Source: Bacteroidaceae bacterium (GTDB taxonomy: Bacteria > Bacteroidota > Bacteroidia > Bacteroidales > Bacteroidaceae). Taken from it: DNA of 42,513 nt. Positions 22,877 through 31,783 of this stretch are shown piece by piece. The notes under the pieces are model-generated. The model was not told the DNA's origin. It saw only the letters and a program-made list of their open reading frames with translations, and searched no databases. The translations under genes were made by a program, and so were the position numbers. The DNA lies in the NCBI GenBank assembly GCA_016292545.1, contig JAEDIG010000006.1, positions 1 through 42,513 on the forward strand. Reading direction: 5' to 3'. Position 1 is the first letter of the stretch. Each line of letters opens with the position of its first letter.

Positions 22877-25800
22877 ATGTTTAGGAGTATCGTAAGATTT
22901 TCCATTCGGAAAAAACTCTTTGTTGCACTGACAACGCTCTTCCTTCTTGCCGGGGGCATCTATTCGATGCTCACTCTTCCCATAGATGCTGTTCCCGACA
23001 TCACCAACAACCAAGTGCAGATTGTCACCGTGTCGCCTACCCTGGCCCCACAGGAGGTGGAGCAGCTCATCACCATGCCCGTGGAGATTGCCATGAGCAA
23101 CATTATGAATGTCATAGAGATACGTTCCGTGTCGCGTTTCGGGCTTTCCCTTGTTACCGTTGTGTTCAGGGAAAACGTGCCCACCCTGCAGGCACGCCAG
23201 CTCATCAACGAGCAGATACAGACCGTGGCTGGAGAGATACCAGAAGAACTGGGCACACCCGAGCTGATGCCCATCACCACAGGGCTGGGCGAGATTTACC
23301 AGTATGTGCTGAAGGTGGATGATGCACATCGCGACATGTATGATGCCATGGAGCTGCGCACCATACAGGACTGGATCGTGAAACGGCAGCTTTCGGGTAT
23401 CCCGGGCATTGTGGAGATAAACAGCTTCGGTGGCTATCTGAAACAGTATGAGATTGCCATTGACCCCGATGTGCTGGCGGCCCTGCAGCTCACCATATCG
23501 GATGTTTTCGATGCACTGGAGAAGAACAACCAGAACACGGGCGGCAGTTATATTGAAAAAGGCAGCAGGGCATACTACATACGCTCCGAGGGCATGATTG
23601 CAAAGACAAAGGACATAGAAAAGATTGTGGTGACCAACCGGGGTGGTATGCCAGTGCACATCAGCGACATAGGAAGGGTGAGTTTTGGCGCGCCCAAACG
23701 CTTTGGCGCCATGACTATGGACGGCACAGGAGAGTGTGTGGGCGGCATAGCCATGATGCTGAAGGGGGCCAATGCCAACATTGTGACCCAGGAACTGGAA
23801 CAGCGTGTTGCAAAGGTGCAGAAGATGCTGCCCGAAGGGATTGCCATAGAGCCCTACCTGAACCGTTCGGAACTGGTAAACCGTAATATCTCGACGGTGG
23901 TATATAACCTCATAGAGGGAGCCTGCATCGTATTTCTGGTCCTCATCATCTTCCTGGGCAATGTCAGGGCTGGCATCATCGTGGCTTCTGTCATTCCTCT
24001 GGCCATGCTCTTTGGCTTCATCCTGATGCGCATCTTCGGTGTGTCTGCCAACCTCATGAGCCTGGGAGCCATTGATTTCGGCATTGTGGTGGACGGGTCC
24101 ATTGTCATTCTGGAAGGCATCCTGGCACATCTTTACGGCCGACGGTTGGCTGGCCGCCACCTCACGCAGGAAGAGATGGAGGCAGAGGTGGAGGCTGGTG
24201 CTTCGCAGGTGGTGAAGAGCTCCACATTTGCCGTGCTCATTATCCTCATTGTATTCTTCCCCATCCTCACCCTCACAGGCATCGAAGGCAAATACTTTGG
24301 TCCGATGGCACAGACACTGGTGTCCTGCATCATCGGAGCCCTGATTCTATCGCTGACATACGTGCCAATGATGTCGGTGCTGATTTTGAAAAAACAGATT
24401 GACACGCGCCCCACGCTGGCCGACAGGTTCTTTGCCCTGCTCACCAGAGGATATTACAGTGTGCTCCACGTGTGCCTTCGCCACGTAGGGCTGACGCTGG
24501 CCTCGGCCTTTGCCCTGCTGGCGGTTTCACTGGTGCTCTTCACACGCCTGGGGGCAGAGTTCATTCCCACACTCGACGAAGGGGATTTCGCCATGCAGAT
24601 GACGCTCCCTGCAGGCAGCTCACTGACTCAGAGTATCGACATATCCCTAAAGGCGGAGAAAGTGCTGAAGGAGAACTTTCCCGAAATAAAGCATGTGGTG
24701 GCCAAGATAGGCACGGCAGAGGTCCCCACCGATCCCATGTCGGTGGAAGATGCCGATGTGATGATTGTCATGAAACCTTTCGGCGAATGGACCTCGGCCT
24801 CGTCGCGCGCCGAAATGGTGGACAAGATGAAGAGGGCGCTGGAGGGCGTGGAGGGAGCTGAATTTAATTTCAGCCAGCCCATACAGTTGCGTTTCAACGA
24901 ACTGATGACGGGTGCCAAAGCCGACATTGCCATCAAACTTTACGGTGAGGACATGGAGGAACTCTATGCCAAGGCCAAGGAGGCGGCACAATATGTGGAG
25001 AAGGTGCCCGGAGCTTCTGATGTCATTGTTGAGCAGGCCATGGGTCTGCCCCAGCTGGTGGTTCACTACGACCGCACCAAACTGGCACGCTACGGTATCG
25101 ACATACAGGAACTCAACGACATCATCCGTACGGCCTATGCCGGCGAAACAGCGGGCGTGGTCTTTGAAAACGAGCGACGCTTCGATCTGGTGGTACGTCT
25201 GGATGCCGAAAAAGTGAGCGATTTGGACCTCAACCGTCTCTTCGTACGCACATCCGATGGGCTGCAGGTGCCAGTAAGCGAGGTGGCAACCATCAGCCTT
25301 GTGGACGGACCGCTGCAGATCAACCGCGATGCCACCAAGCGGCGCATTGTCATCGGCGTGAACGTGCGAGATGCAGACATACAGCAAGTGGTGGAACAGA
25401 TACAGCACACATTGGATAGCCATATCAAGCTGAAACCTGGTTACTATTTTGAGTACGGCGGACAGTTTGAGAACCTGCAGAATGCCATTCGCACCCTGCT
25501 CATTGTCATACCTATCGCCTTGATGCTCATTCTGCTGTTGCTCTTCTTCGCCTTCCGAAGCGTGACCTATTCGCTGGTGGTCTTCTCCACCGTTCCGCTC
25601 TCGCTCATCGGTGGCATTGTGGCGCTATGGCTCCGTGGTCTTCCCTTCAGCATCTCGGCAGGTGTGGGCTTCATCGCCCTCTTCGGTGTGGCAGTGCTCA
25701 ATGGTATCTTGATGATCAACCATTTCAATGACATACGCCATTCCACACGCTATCATTTGTGCACCGATAGGATTTTATCCAAGGGTTGCAGCCATCTGCT

Positions 25801-27229
25801 GCGCCCGGTCTTCCTTACGGGGCTGGTGGCATCGCTGGGCTTTGTACCCATGGCTGTGGCCACATCGGCGGGTGCCGAGGTGCAACGCCCTCTTGCCACG
25901 GTTGTCATTGGCGGACTGGTGGTGTCTACAGTGCTGACGCTGGTCATCATCCCTGTCTTCTACCGCATCGTGAATGTCACGCCCGTAGTGCTGCGCCGGC
26001 TGCGCCTCAAAGGCAGCATACACGCCTCACTGCTTGTTCCTGCCCTGATGTTTGCCGGCACTACTTACGTGCAGGGGCAAGAAACGGCAACCTCCAGTGC
26101 AGGGCATACCACCATATCGCTAACCGAAGCCATTGGCATGGCGGTGGACCGAAGCCCAAGAATGAAGATGAGCGATAGCGAGATAAAACGCATCAGAGCC
26201 ACCAAAGGCGAGGCATGGGACGGCGGAAGTCTGCAGGTGGGATATGCCTGGGGACAGCTCAATGGTGAGATGCGTCACGACAACGAGTTGACCGTGGAAC
26301 AGTCGGTGGGTTCGCTCCTCACCCCAAAATACCGCAATGCCCTGACCAATACGCAACTGGCAGCATGTATGTCGCAGCGCGAGATTGTGCAGCGTGAGAT
26401 TGAGGCCGAGGTGCGCAGGGCATGGGAAGACTATCTCCTTGCCCTTTCTATCTCGCGTCTGGCCAAGGAACAGGAAAAGGAGGGGCAGCAACTGGAGCAT
26501 ATCGGGGAGGTGCGCTTGGCGCAGGGCGACATCAATCAGCTGGAATACCGCATGATAAAGACCATGGCCACAGAACTGCACACACAATCGGAGCAGGCTG
26601 CTGATGACCTGACACTGGCACAGCGCAGGTTTGCATGGGCATGCTATGCCGAGGATGTGGTGCCCGCTGATACCTTGCTGGTGCCTCTGGCCTATGATGC
26701 AATGTCGCAGGTGTCGGAGGTGCGTAGCAGACTTCTGAATCAGCAGGTGCGAGAGAAACGCGACATGCTGAAGGTAGAAAAAAGCCGTTTCTTTCCTGAA
26801 CTTTCGGTCGGCTATTCCCTGCAGAAGATTGCACCACTGAAGGGGCTCGATTCCTGGATGGTGGGTGCATCCTTCCCCCTTTTCTTCTTCCCGCAGCAGA
26901 GCCGTGTGCGCCAGGCAAAGGCGGAGGCCATCACTGCCGAGTGGGAGGCCAAGGAGCGCGAGACAGTGCTCCGAAACACGGTGGAGGAACTGAAAGCGAA
27001 GATAGGGCAGAAAGGGAAACGCCTGAGATATTTTGAGACCGCAGCACTGCAGGAGGCTGATGAGTTGCAGCACAACGCTACAGCACTATACCGCGAGAGT
27101 GAGACCGGGGTGGCAGAGCTCTTGCAAAGTCTGTCCACAGCCCGCGGTATCCGGAAAGCATACGTGGAAACGCTCCACGAGTACAATATCCTGGTGATTG
27201 AACTGGAAATGTATACAATTAATAAATGA
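22877..27229 (+). CDS. CusA/CzcA-type heavy-metal RND pump fused to an outer-membrane factor
   Basis: The 1450-residue protein has two parts. Residues 1 to about 1050 are a heavy-metal RND pump: FRSIVRFSIRKKLFVALTTL at the start, LPIDAVPDITNNQVQIVT, LMSLGAIDFGIVVDGSIVIL (the DFGxxxDG signature of HME-RND proteins), FIPTLDEGDFAMQMTLPAGS and, in the second half, ALFGVAVLNGILMINHFNDI. About residue 1050 a hydrophobic stretch ASLLVPALMFAGTTYVQGQE looks like an embedded signal/anchor, and residues 1070-1445 are an outer-membrane-factor (TolC-like) domain: ISLTEAIGMAVDRSPRMKMS, long coiled-coil helices, and LSVGYSLQKIAPLKGLDSWM. Such fusions occur in Bacteroidetes. The metal is unknown. The adaptor gene overlaps its stop by four bases. 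Confidence 0.92.
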   Translation: MFRSIVRFSIRKKLFVALTTLFLLAGGIYSMLTLPIDAVPDITNNQVQIVTVSPTLAPQEVEQLITMPVEIAMSNIMNVIEIRSVSRFGLSLVTVVFRENVPTLQARQLINEQIQTVAGEIPEELGTPELMPITTGLGEIYQYVLKVDDAHRDMYDAMELRTIQDWIVKRQLSGIPGIVEINSFGGYLKQYEIAIDPDVLAALQLTISDVFDALEKNNQNTGGSYIEKGSRAYYIRSEGMIAKTKDIEKIVVTNRGGMPVHISDIGRVSFGAPKRFGAMTMDGTGECVGGIAMMLKGANANIVTQELEQRVAKVQKMLPEGIAIEPYLNRSELVNRNISTVVYNLIEGACIVFLVLIIFLGNVRAGIIVASVIPLAMLFGFILMRIFGVSANLMSLGAIDFGIVVDGSIVILEGILAHLYGRRLAGRHLTQEEMEAEVEAGASQVVKSSTFAVLIILIVFFPILTLTGIEGKYFGPMAQTLVSCIIGALILSLTYVPMMSVLILKKQIDTRPTLADRFFALLTRGYYSVLHVCLRHVGLTLASAFALLAVSLVLFTRLGAEFIPTLDEGDFAMQMTLPAGSSLTQSIDISLKAEKVLKENFPEIKHVVAKIGTAEVPTDPMSVEDADVMIVMKPFGEWTSASSRAEMVDKMKRALEGVEGAEFNFSQPIQLRFNELMTGAKADIAIKLYGEDMEELYAKAKEAAQYVEKVPGASDVIVEQAMGLPQLVVHYDRTKLARYGIDIQELNDIIRTAYAGETAGVVFENERRFDLVVRLDAEKVSDLDLNRLFVRTSDGLQVPVSEVATISLVDGPLQINRDATKRRIVIGVNVRDADIQQVVEQIQHTLDSHIKLKPGYYFEYGGQFENLQNAIRTLLIVIPIALMLILLLLFFAFRSVTYSLVVFSTVPLSLIGGIVALWLRGLPFSISAGVGFIALFGVAVLNGILMINHFNDIRHSTRYHLCTDRILSKGCSHLLRPVFLTGLVASLGFVPMAVATSAGAEVQRPLATVVIGGLVVSTVLTLVIIPVFYRIVNVTPVVLRRLRLKGSIHASLLVPALMFAGTTYVQGQETATSSAGHTTISLTEAIGMAVDRSPRMKMSDSEIKRIRATKGEAWDGGSLQVGYAWGQLNGEMRHDNELTVEQSVGSLLTPKYRNALTNTQLAACMSQREIVQREIEAEVRRAWEDYLLALSISRLAKEQEKEGQQLEHIGEVRLAQGDINQLEYRMIKTMATELHTQSEQAADDLTLAQRRFAWACYAEDVVPADTLLVPLAYDAMSQVSEVRSRLLNQQVREKRDMLKVEKSRFFPELSVGYSLQKIAPLKGLDSWMVGASFPLFFFPQQSRVRQAKAEAITAEWEAKERETVLRNTVEELKAKIGQKGKRLRYFETAALQEADELQHNATALYRESETGVAELLQSLSTARGIRKAYVETLHEYNILVIELEMYTINK

Positions 27230-28155
27230 TTACGACTATGAGGACAAAGATATTGTTTGCATCTATGATGGTTGTCATGGCCTGCTCGGAGCAGAAACCG
27301 ATGGGAGCAGCTGAGGAAACAACACCGAAAGACACTACTTCCATAGCAGAAAGGTCAGACACCAAGGCAACTGAACCCGCTGAGGCTGATGTGGTGACAG
27401 CTGCCACAAATGTGGCCAACAGCCCCACATTCAATGGCGTGATAATGGTTTCGCCACAGCGCATGGCCACCCTGTCCCTCACACTGGGTGGAAAGATTCA
27501 CACCCTGACCGTCATGCCTGGGCAGAAGGTGACCTGCGGACAGGTGGTAGCCACGATAGACAATCCTGCGTTTATTGAACTGCAGCAAGCCTATCTGGAG
27601 GCATGTGCCCAGACGGAATATCTTGAACGAGAATACCAGCGCCAGTGTGCACTGGGCGAAGAGGACGCCACCTCACGCAAACGGGTGCAGCAGAGCAAGG
27701 CCGAATATATGTCCATGAAAAGCCGTCTCGCAGCCTCAGAGTCACGGCTGCGTACGCTTGGGATAAACCCTGTTTCCCTGCAGGAAAAAGGCATTATGGA
27801 CTACCTCCCTGTCACCTCACCCCTCACGGGCTATGTTACCAATGTGGATGTCAACATCGGGAAATACCTTGACGCAGGCGAGCCCATCTGTGATGTCATA
27901 GACAAGCGTGCTCCGCTGCTACAGCTCACAGTCTACGAAAAGGAACTTTCACAAATGCGTACGGGCCGTAGGGTGCTTTTCCGCGTCAATGGCATGGGCA
28001 CACAGTCGTTCGAGGCCAAGGTGGTATCCATCGACCAGTCGATTGACGAAAAGGATTATTCTGTCAAGGTGTATGCCCAGGTGCTGACTGCACACAACGA
28101 CTTCCGCCCAGGGATGTATGTGCGCGCCAAGCTGCTGGATGCCGAAGGCAATTGA
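27226..28155 (+). CDS. Periplasmic adaptor lipoprotein (CusB/HlyD type) of the RND pump
   Basis: The 309-residue product starts at the ATGA overlap with the pump stop, or four codons later at 27238. The N-terminus MRTKILFASMMVVMACSEQK has a lipobox with Cys20 (from the first Met), so it is a lipoprotein. Next come an acidic/Thr linker, a barrel-sandwich half LGGKIHTLTVMPGQKVTCGQ, a helical hairpin (YLEACAQTEYLEREYQRQCA), and the second half DYLPVTSPLTGYVTNVDVNI with YLDAGEPICDVIDKRAPLLQ. It links the inner-membrane pump to the outer-membrane domain. It is shorter than many CusB proteins and lacks an obvious metal-binding His/Cys/Met tail. Confidence 0.9.
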   Translation: MITTMRTKILFASMMVVMACSEQKPMGAAEETTPKDTTSIAERSDTKATEPAEADVVTAATNVANSPTFNGVIMVSPQRMATLSLTLGGKIHTLTVMPGQKVTCGQVVATIDNPAFIELQQAYLEACAQTEYLEREYQRQCALGEEDATSRKRVQQSKAEYMSMKSRLAASESRLRTLGINPVSLQEKGIMDYLPVTSPLTGYVTNVDVNIGKYLDAGEPICDVIDKRAPLLQLTVYEKELSQMRTGRRVLFRVNGMGTQSFEAKVVSIDQSIDEKDYSVKVYAQVLTAHNDFRPGMYVRAKLLDAEGN

Positions 28156-28199
28156 AAACAAGACCAATACAATAAATAATCGAAAAAAAACACGGAAAG

Positions 28200-29498
28200 A
28201 TGAAACTATATGGAACACTGTTGACAGCAACACTCATGCTGATGCCTGCCCCCGCCTTGCATGCACAGAACGAGAATTTCAACTCGGGAGGGCCATTCAA
28301 TCAGGCATGTATCAAGACCGACAGTCTGGATGCAGCCTTTAGTACTGCTGTCCGTCAGCTGGAATATGCTCTGCAATGTGTGGGCGAGGCACCTGCCCGT
28401 GGCAGTAAGGCGGGCAAGGTGATTCCCCGCACGATTGGTGCCGACGGGAAACTGGTGAAGGTGGGCCCCTTTGACTGGTGCTCGGGCTTCTTCGCAGGCT
28501 CGCTTTGGCAGGTCTATGATTTCACCAAGGAACCATACTGGCAGCAGAAGGCGGACGGGTGGACATGGGCCGTGGAGGAAGCCAAGAGTTTCCGCGGCAC
28601 CCATGACTTGGGTTTCATGATTAACGACAGTTTTGGTAAGGGATTTGAACTGACGGGCGACAGCGCGTTTCTGAAGGTGCTTATAGAAGCCTCGCGCACA
28701 CTCATCGCCCGGTTCAATCCGCAGGTGGGCTGCATCCGTTCGTGGGATTTCAACCGCGACCGCTGGAAGTTTCCCGTCATCATCGACAATATGATGAATC
28801 TGGAAATGCTCTTCCGTGCCACAAAGCTCACGGGCGACTCCACCTTCTGGCATGTGGCCGTGACGCACGCCAACACCACGATGAAGAACCATTTCCGGGA
28901 GGATGCCTCGTCGTGGCATGTGGTGGACTACGACCCTCAGACGGGCGGGGTTCGCCAGCGGTGCACCTTCCAGGGCTATGCCGATGATTCCTACTGGAGC
29001 CGCGGGCAGTCGTGGGGGCTTTATGGCTTTACGATGAGCTATCGTTTCACACGTGATGAGGCTTATCTCCGTCAGGCCCGCCGCATTGCGGAGTTCCTGC
29101 TGTCTTTGCCCAATATGCCTTCCGACGGTATTCCTTACTGGGACATGAAGATGCCCGAGGTGGAGCATTCCAAACCATCGCAGCCGAATGCCGATGTGCC
29201 TCGCGATGCTTCTTCGGCAGCCATCATGGCTTCTGCCCTCTATGAACTGGCTGCATACGTGGAGCCTGCCGTCTCAGAGCGCTATCGTGCTGCAGCCGAC
29301 CATATCCTGTGCAGTCTTTCGGAGCACTATCGTGCACCGCAGGGAACGAATTATGGTTTCCTCCTTCTCCATTCCACAGGTCATCATCCCGGCAATTCGG
29401 AAATAGATGTCCCTCTCAACTATGCCGACTATTACTATCTGGAGGCACTTATGCGCCAGCGCCGGTGGAGCCAGGCAGCCTCCCCCGCCCCCTCCTGA
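28200..29498 (+). CDS. GH88 unsaturated glucuronyl hydrolase, secreted
   Basis: The 432-residue protein has a signal peptide (MKLYGTLLTATLMLMPAPALHA) and the GH88 (alpha/alpha)6 barrel pattern: FDWCSGFFAGSLWQVYDFTK, HDLGFMINDSFGKGFELTGD, FPVIIDNMMNLEMLFRATKL containing the family's catalytic Asp, CTFQGYADDSYWSRGQSWGL and DVPRDASSAAIMASALYELA. It removes unsaturated uronic acids left by polysaccharide lyases, so it acts on glycosaminoglycan or pectin/ulvan products. No lyase is nearby. The last seven or so codons and the TGA stop come from an inserted GC-rich repeat (29478-29548), so the native C-terminus (ending near YYLEALMRQRRWS) has been extended by that element. Confidence 0.92.
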   Translation: MKLYGTLLTATLMLMPAPALHAQNENFNSGGPFNQACIKTDSLDAAFSTAVRQLEYALQCVGEAPARGSKAGKVIPRTIGADGKLVKVGPFDWCSGFFAGSLWQVYDFTKEPYWQQKADGWTWAVEEAKSFRGTHDLGFMINDSFGKGFELTGDSAFLKVLIEASRTLIARFNPQVGCIRSWDFNRDRWKFPVIIDNMMNLEMLFRATKLTGDSTFWHVAVTHANTTMKNHFREDASSWHVVDYDPQTGGVRQRCTFQGYADDSYWSRGQSWGLYGFTMSYRFTRDEAYLRQARRIAEFLLSLPNMPSDGIPYWDMKMPEVEHSKPSQPNADVPRDASSAAIMASALYELAAYVEPAVSERYRAAADHILCSLSEHYRAPQGTNYGFLLLHSTGHHPGNSEIDVPLNYADYYYLEALMRQRRWSQAASPAPS

Positions 29499-29548
29499 AG
29501 GAGGGGAGAATAGGCCCCCTTCCCTTCAGGGGAGGGATGGGGAGAGGC
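29478..29548. repeat. GC-rich palindromic element, copy 1 (at GH88 stop)
   Basis: The element is bounded by GCC(T)CCCC and GGGGAGAGGC and contains two stacked hairpins, CCCCTCCT-GA-AGGAGGGG and CCCTTCCCTT-CAGGGGAGGG. It is about 85-90% identical to 36383-36454. It overlaps the end of the GH88 gene and supplies its stop codon, and fills part of the gap to the convergent nhaC. Confidence 0.8.
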
Positions 29549-29569
29549 CGCCAGTGAATTCTGAGGGGG

Positions 29570-31030
29570 TCAGCGTTTCAGAGCACGATAGATTCTGAAA
29601 CCCGTGGCAGCCATGAGTATGCTCATCAGCGGGCTGATGTAATTGAAGACGCAGTAGGGCAGATAGGTCATTGTGGACACGTTCAGGATGGTGGCCTGTG
29701 TCATGCCGCAGGTGTTCCATGGAATCAATACGGAGGTCACTGTTACGGCATCCTCGGTGGTGCGGCTCAGCAGGCGCGGTTCGTAGCCGTTCTGTTTGTA
29801 GATGTCCTTGAATATGTTTCCGGTGAGGATGATGGAGATATACTGGTCTGCAGTGGCCAGGTTCAGGAACAGCCCGCATCCTACCGTGGAGGCAACCATG
29901 GTGGTGAGCCTGCTGGCAAGCCGCACAAACAGTGAGGTGATGCTGCCCAGCATGCCGCTTGCCGTCATGGCTCCACCCAGACACATGGCGCAGAGTATCA
30001 GCCACACGGTTCCCAGCATTCCCGACATGCCGCGTGTGGCCACCAGTTCGTTGAGTGCAGCATTGCCTGTTTCCAGTTCCGTGCTGCCGCAGAGCGACAG
30101 GAGTGTGCCTTTCAGCAGCGTGTCGGTCTCTGATAGCCCCTCTCCTGCAATCTCACGCACAATGTCTGTCTGGAACACCAGCATGCACACGGCTGCCAGC
30201 ATGGTGGAAAGGAACAGGGTGATGATGGAGGGCACTTTGCGGGCTATCATGACCCCCGTAAGCACTGGCACCACAAGCACCCAGGGCGAGATGTGGAACC
30301 GGTCTGCCAGTGTGTCTGTGAATGCCATCATTTCGGCGGGTGTGCCTGGGTTGTGCATCAGACCTGCCACCAGAAACACTGCCAGGCTGGTGGCTATAGA
30401 GGGAATCGTGGTGAACAACATATAGCGGATATGGGTGAACAGGGGTGTTCCTGTGGAGGATGCGGCCAGGACTGTGGTGTCGGAGAGCGGCGACACCTTG
30501 TCGCCAAAGTATGCTCCTGAGATAATGGCTCCTGCGGTCCATCCTTCGTCGAATCCTTCGGCCCTGCCGATGCCCATCAAGGCAATGCCGATGGTGGCGA
30601 TGGTGGTCCATGAACTGCCGGTCATTACCGATATGGCAGCGCAGATCAGGCAAGAGGACAGCAGGAAAAACTGGGGGTGGATAATCTGCACTCCATAGTA
30701 TATCAGGGTGGGAACCACCCCGCTCAGCATCCATGCCGCAGAAAGCGATCCGATAATCAGCAGGATAATCAATGCGGTGCTCACACCGGCGATGTTCTGG
30801 GTGATGGCGTGGTCGTATGCCTTCCAGTCCACACCATAGCCGGCCATCCCCACCAGCACGCAAAGTGCCGTGGCCACCAGCAGGCACACTTGGCTTCCAC
30901 CGCTCAGAGCGTCGCTGCCCAGCAGGCGGATGGTGAAGAACAACAGTGCGATGAGCACCACGATGGGGAGTATGGAAACCAGTGGGGAGGGCTTTCTGTG
31001 GCTTCCTCTTTCAGCGGCTGTTCTAGTCAT
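29570..31030 (-). CDS. nhaC: NhaC-type Na+/H+ antiporter
   Basis: The 486-residue protein has about 11-12 hydrophobic helices and the NhaC/ArsB-like signature regions: GSWTTIATIGIALMGIGRAE, TAGAIISGAYFGDKVSPLSD, TTVLAASSTGTPLFTHIRYM, and SIITLFLSTMLAAVCMLVFQ, FLNLATADQYISIILTGNIF, LIPWNTCGMTQATILNVSTM. It exchanges sodium for protons at the inner membrane. It is encoded 24 bases after the truncated GH27 gene and probably shares its promoter. The end faces GH88 across 71 bases of repeat. Length is normal. Confidence 0.92.
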   Translation of the reverse strand: MTRTAAERGSHRKPSPLVSILPIVVLIALLFFTIRLLGSDALSGGSQVCLLVATALCVLVGMAGYGVDWKAYDHAITQNIAGVSTALIILLIIGSLSAAWMLSGVVPTLIYYGVQIIHPQFFLLSSCLICAAISVMTGSSWTTIATIGIALMGIGRAEGFDEGWTAGAIISGAYFGDKVSPLSDTTVLAASSTGTPLFTHIRYMLFTTIPSIATSLAVFLVAGLMHNPGTPAEMMAFTDTLADRFHISPWVLVVPVLTGVMIARKVPSIITLFLSTMLAAVCMLVFQTDIVREIAGEGLSETDTLLKGTLLSLCGSTELETGNAALNELVATRGMSGMLGTVWLILCAMCLGGAMTASGMLGSITSLFVRLASRLTTMVASTVGCGLFLNLATADQYISIILTGNIFKDIYKQNGYEPRLLSRTTEDAVTVTSVLIPWNTCGMTQATILNVSTMTYLPYCVFNYISPLMSILMAATGFRIYRALKR

Positions 31031-31054
31031 GGGAACTATGGTTTGGAGTGAAAC

Positions 31055-31606
31055 TTATTCTGTCCGGCGCAATGTGAACCGGTCAATATCCGGGGTCCAG
31101 GTGGTGCGGCTGGTCATCTCCACCGTGTTGTAGCCCCATTCCAGGAAATAGCGCCGTGCGTCCTGCTCTTCGTGCCCATAGAGCCCTGCACCGATGCCAA
31201 TCAGGTCGTTGTCCCAGATGCTGCCGCATGTCACCGCTCCGGCATCGGAATAGATGCCGGCCTTCAGCCCTAGGGAATGGATGTAGTCGGCCACAGCCTT
31301 CATCCCCGAGGGGAACCGCTGGGGATGGGGTTGCATGGTTCCTTGTTCGTCGCGGTGGCCAAAGAATCCGTCATCTATATTAATATAGGTATAGCCAGCC
31401 TCCTTCAGCCCCGATTGCACCATGGCATCGGCCTGTTTATGGATGAGTGTGTCGCTGATATGTACGCGATAGGTGTTCCACAGCCCCACGATGTAGCCTT
31501 TCTCATTGATGTCTATTCCTAGATAGTCGGTCCTGAAACTGGCGGTACGGCTTGCCGAGCAGCCTGTCAGCAAGGCCATGACGGCCACCCTGAGCACCTT
31601 CTTCAT
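31055..31606 (-). pseudogene. Truncated GH27 alpha-galactosidase-like lipoprotein
   Basis: The 183-residue fragment (preferred start 31606; an earlier in-frame ATG at 31636 adds ten residues) has a lipobox signal MKKVLRVAVMALLTGCSAS, then the N-terminal half of a GH27 barrel: QADAMVQSGLKEAGYTYINI, DDGFFGHRDEQGTMQPHPQR, FPSGMKAVADYIHSLGLKAG, IYSDAGAVTCGSIW and EEQDARRYFLEWGYNTVEMT. Normal members then continue to the nucleophile (KxDxC) and the acid/base Asp and are over 350 residues long. Here the sequence runs TSRTTWTPDIDRFTLRRTE and stops, so both catalytic residues are missing. It is most likely a deletion pseudogene; the new C-terminus may come from the far end of the same or another gene. 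Confidence 0.75.
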
Positions 31607-31738
31607 CGGGCGTATGATTGTTTCTTGTCTGGTCATCTTTTTTTGTGTGTTTATTGTGATACTTGTTTCTTTTTTCGACCCATCTACAGCATAGCACGTA
31701 GTTGGGTGTGTTTGTTCGGGTGTTGGTGATATTCGGCT

Positions 31739-31747
31739 GCAAAGTTA
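31739..31747 (-). promoter_or_regulatory. -7 box before the GH27 relic and nhaC
   Basis: Minus-strand TAACTTTGC fits the consensus. The leader to the GH27 start at 31606 would be about 125 bases; I saw no clear structure in it. Confidence 0.55.
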
Positions 31748-31783
31748 CACATTTTTCAGCCATTTCCGCAACATTCATGGAAG

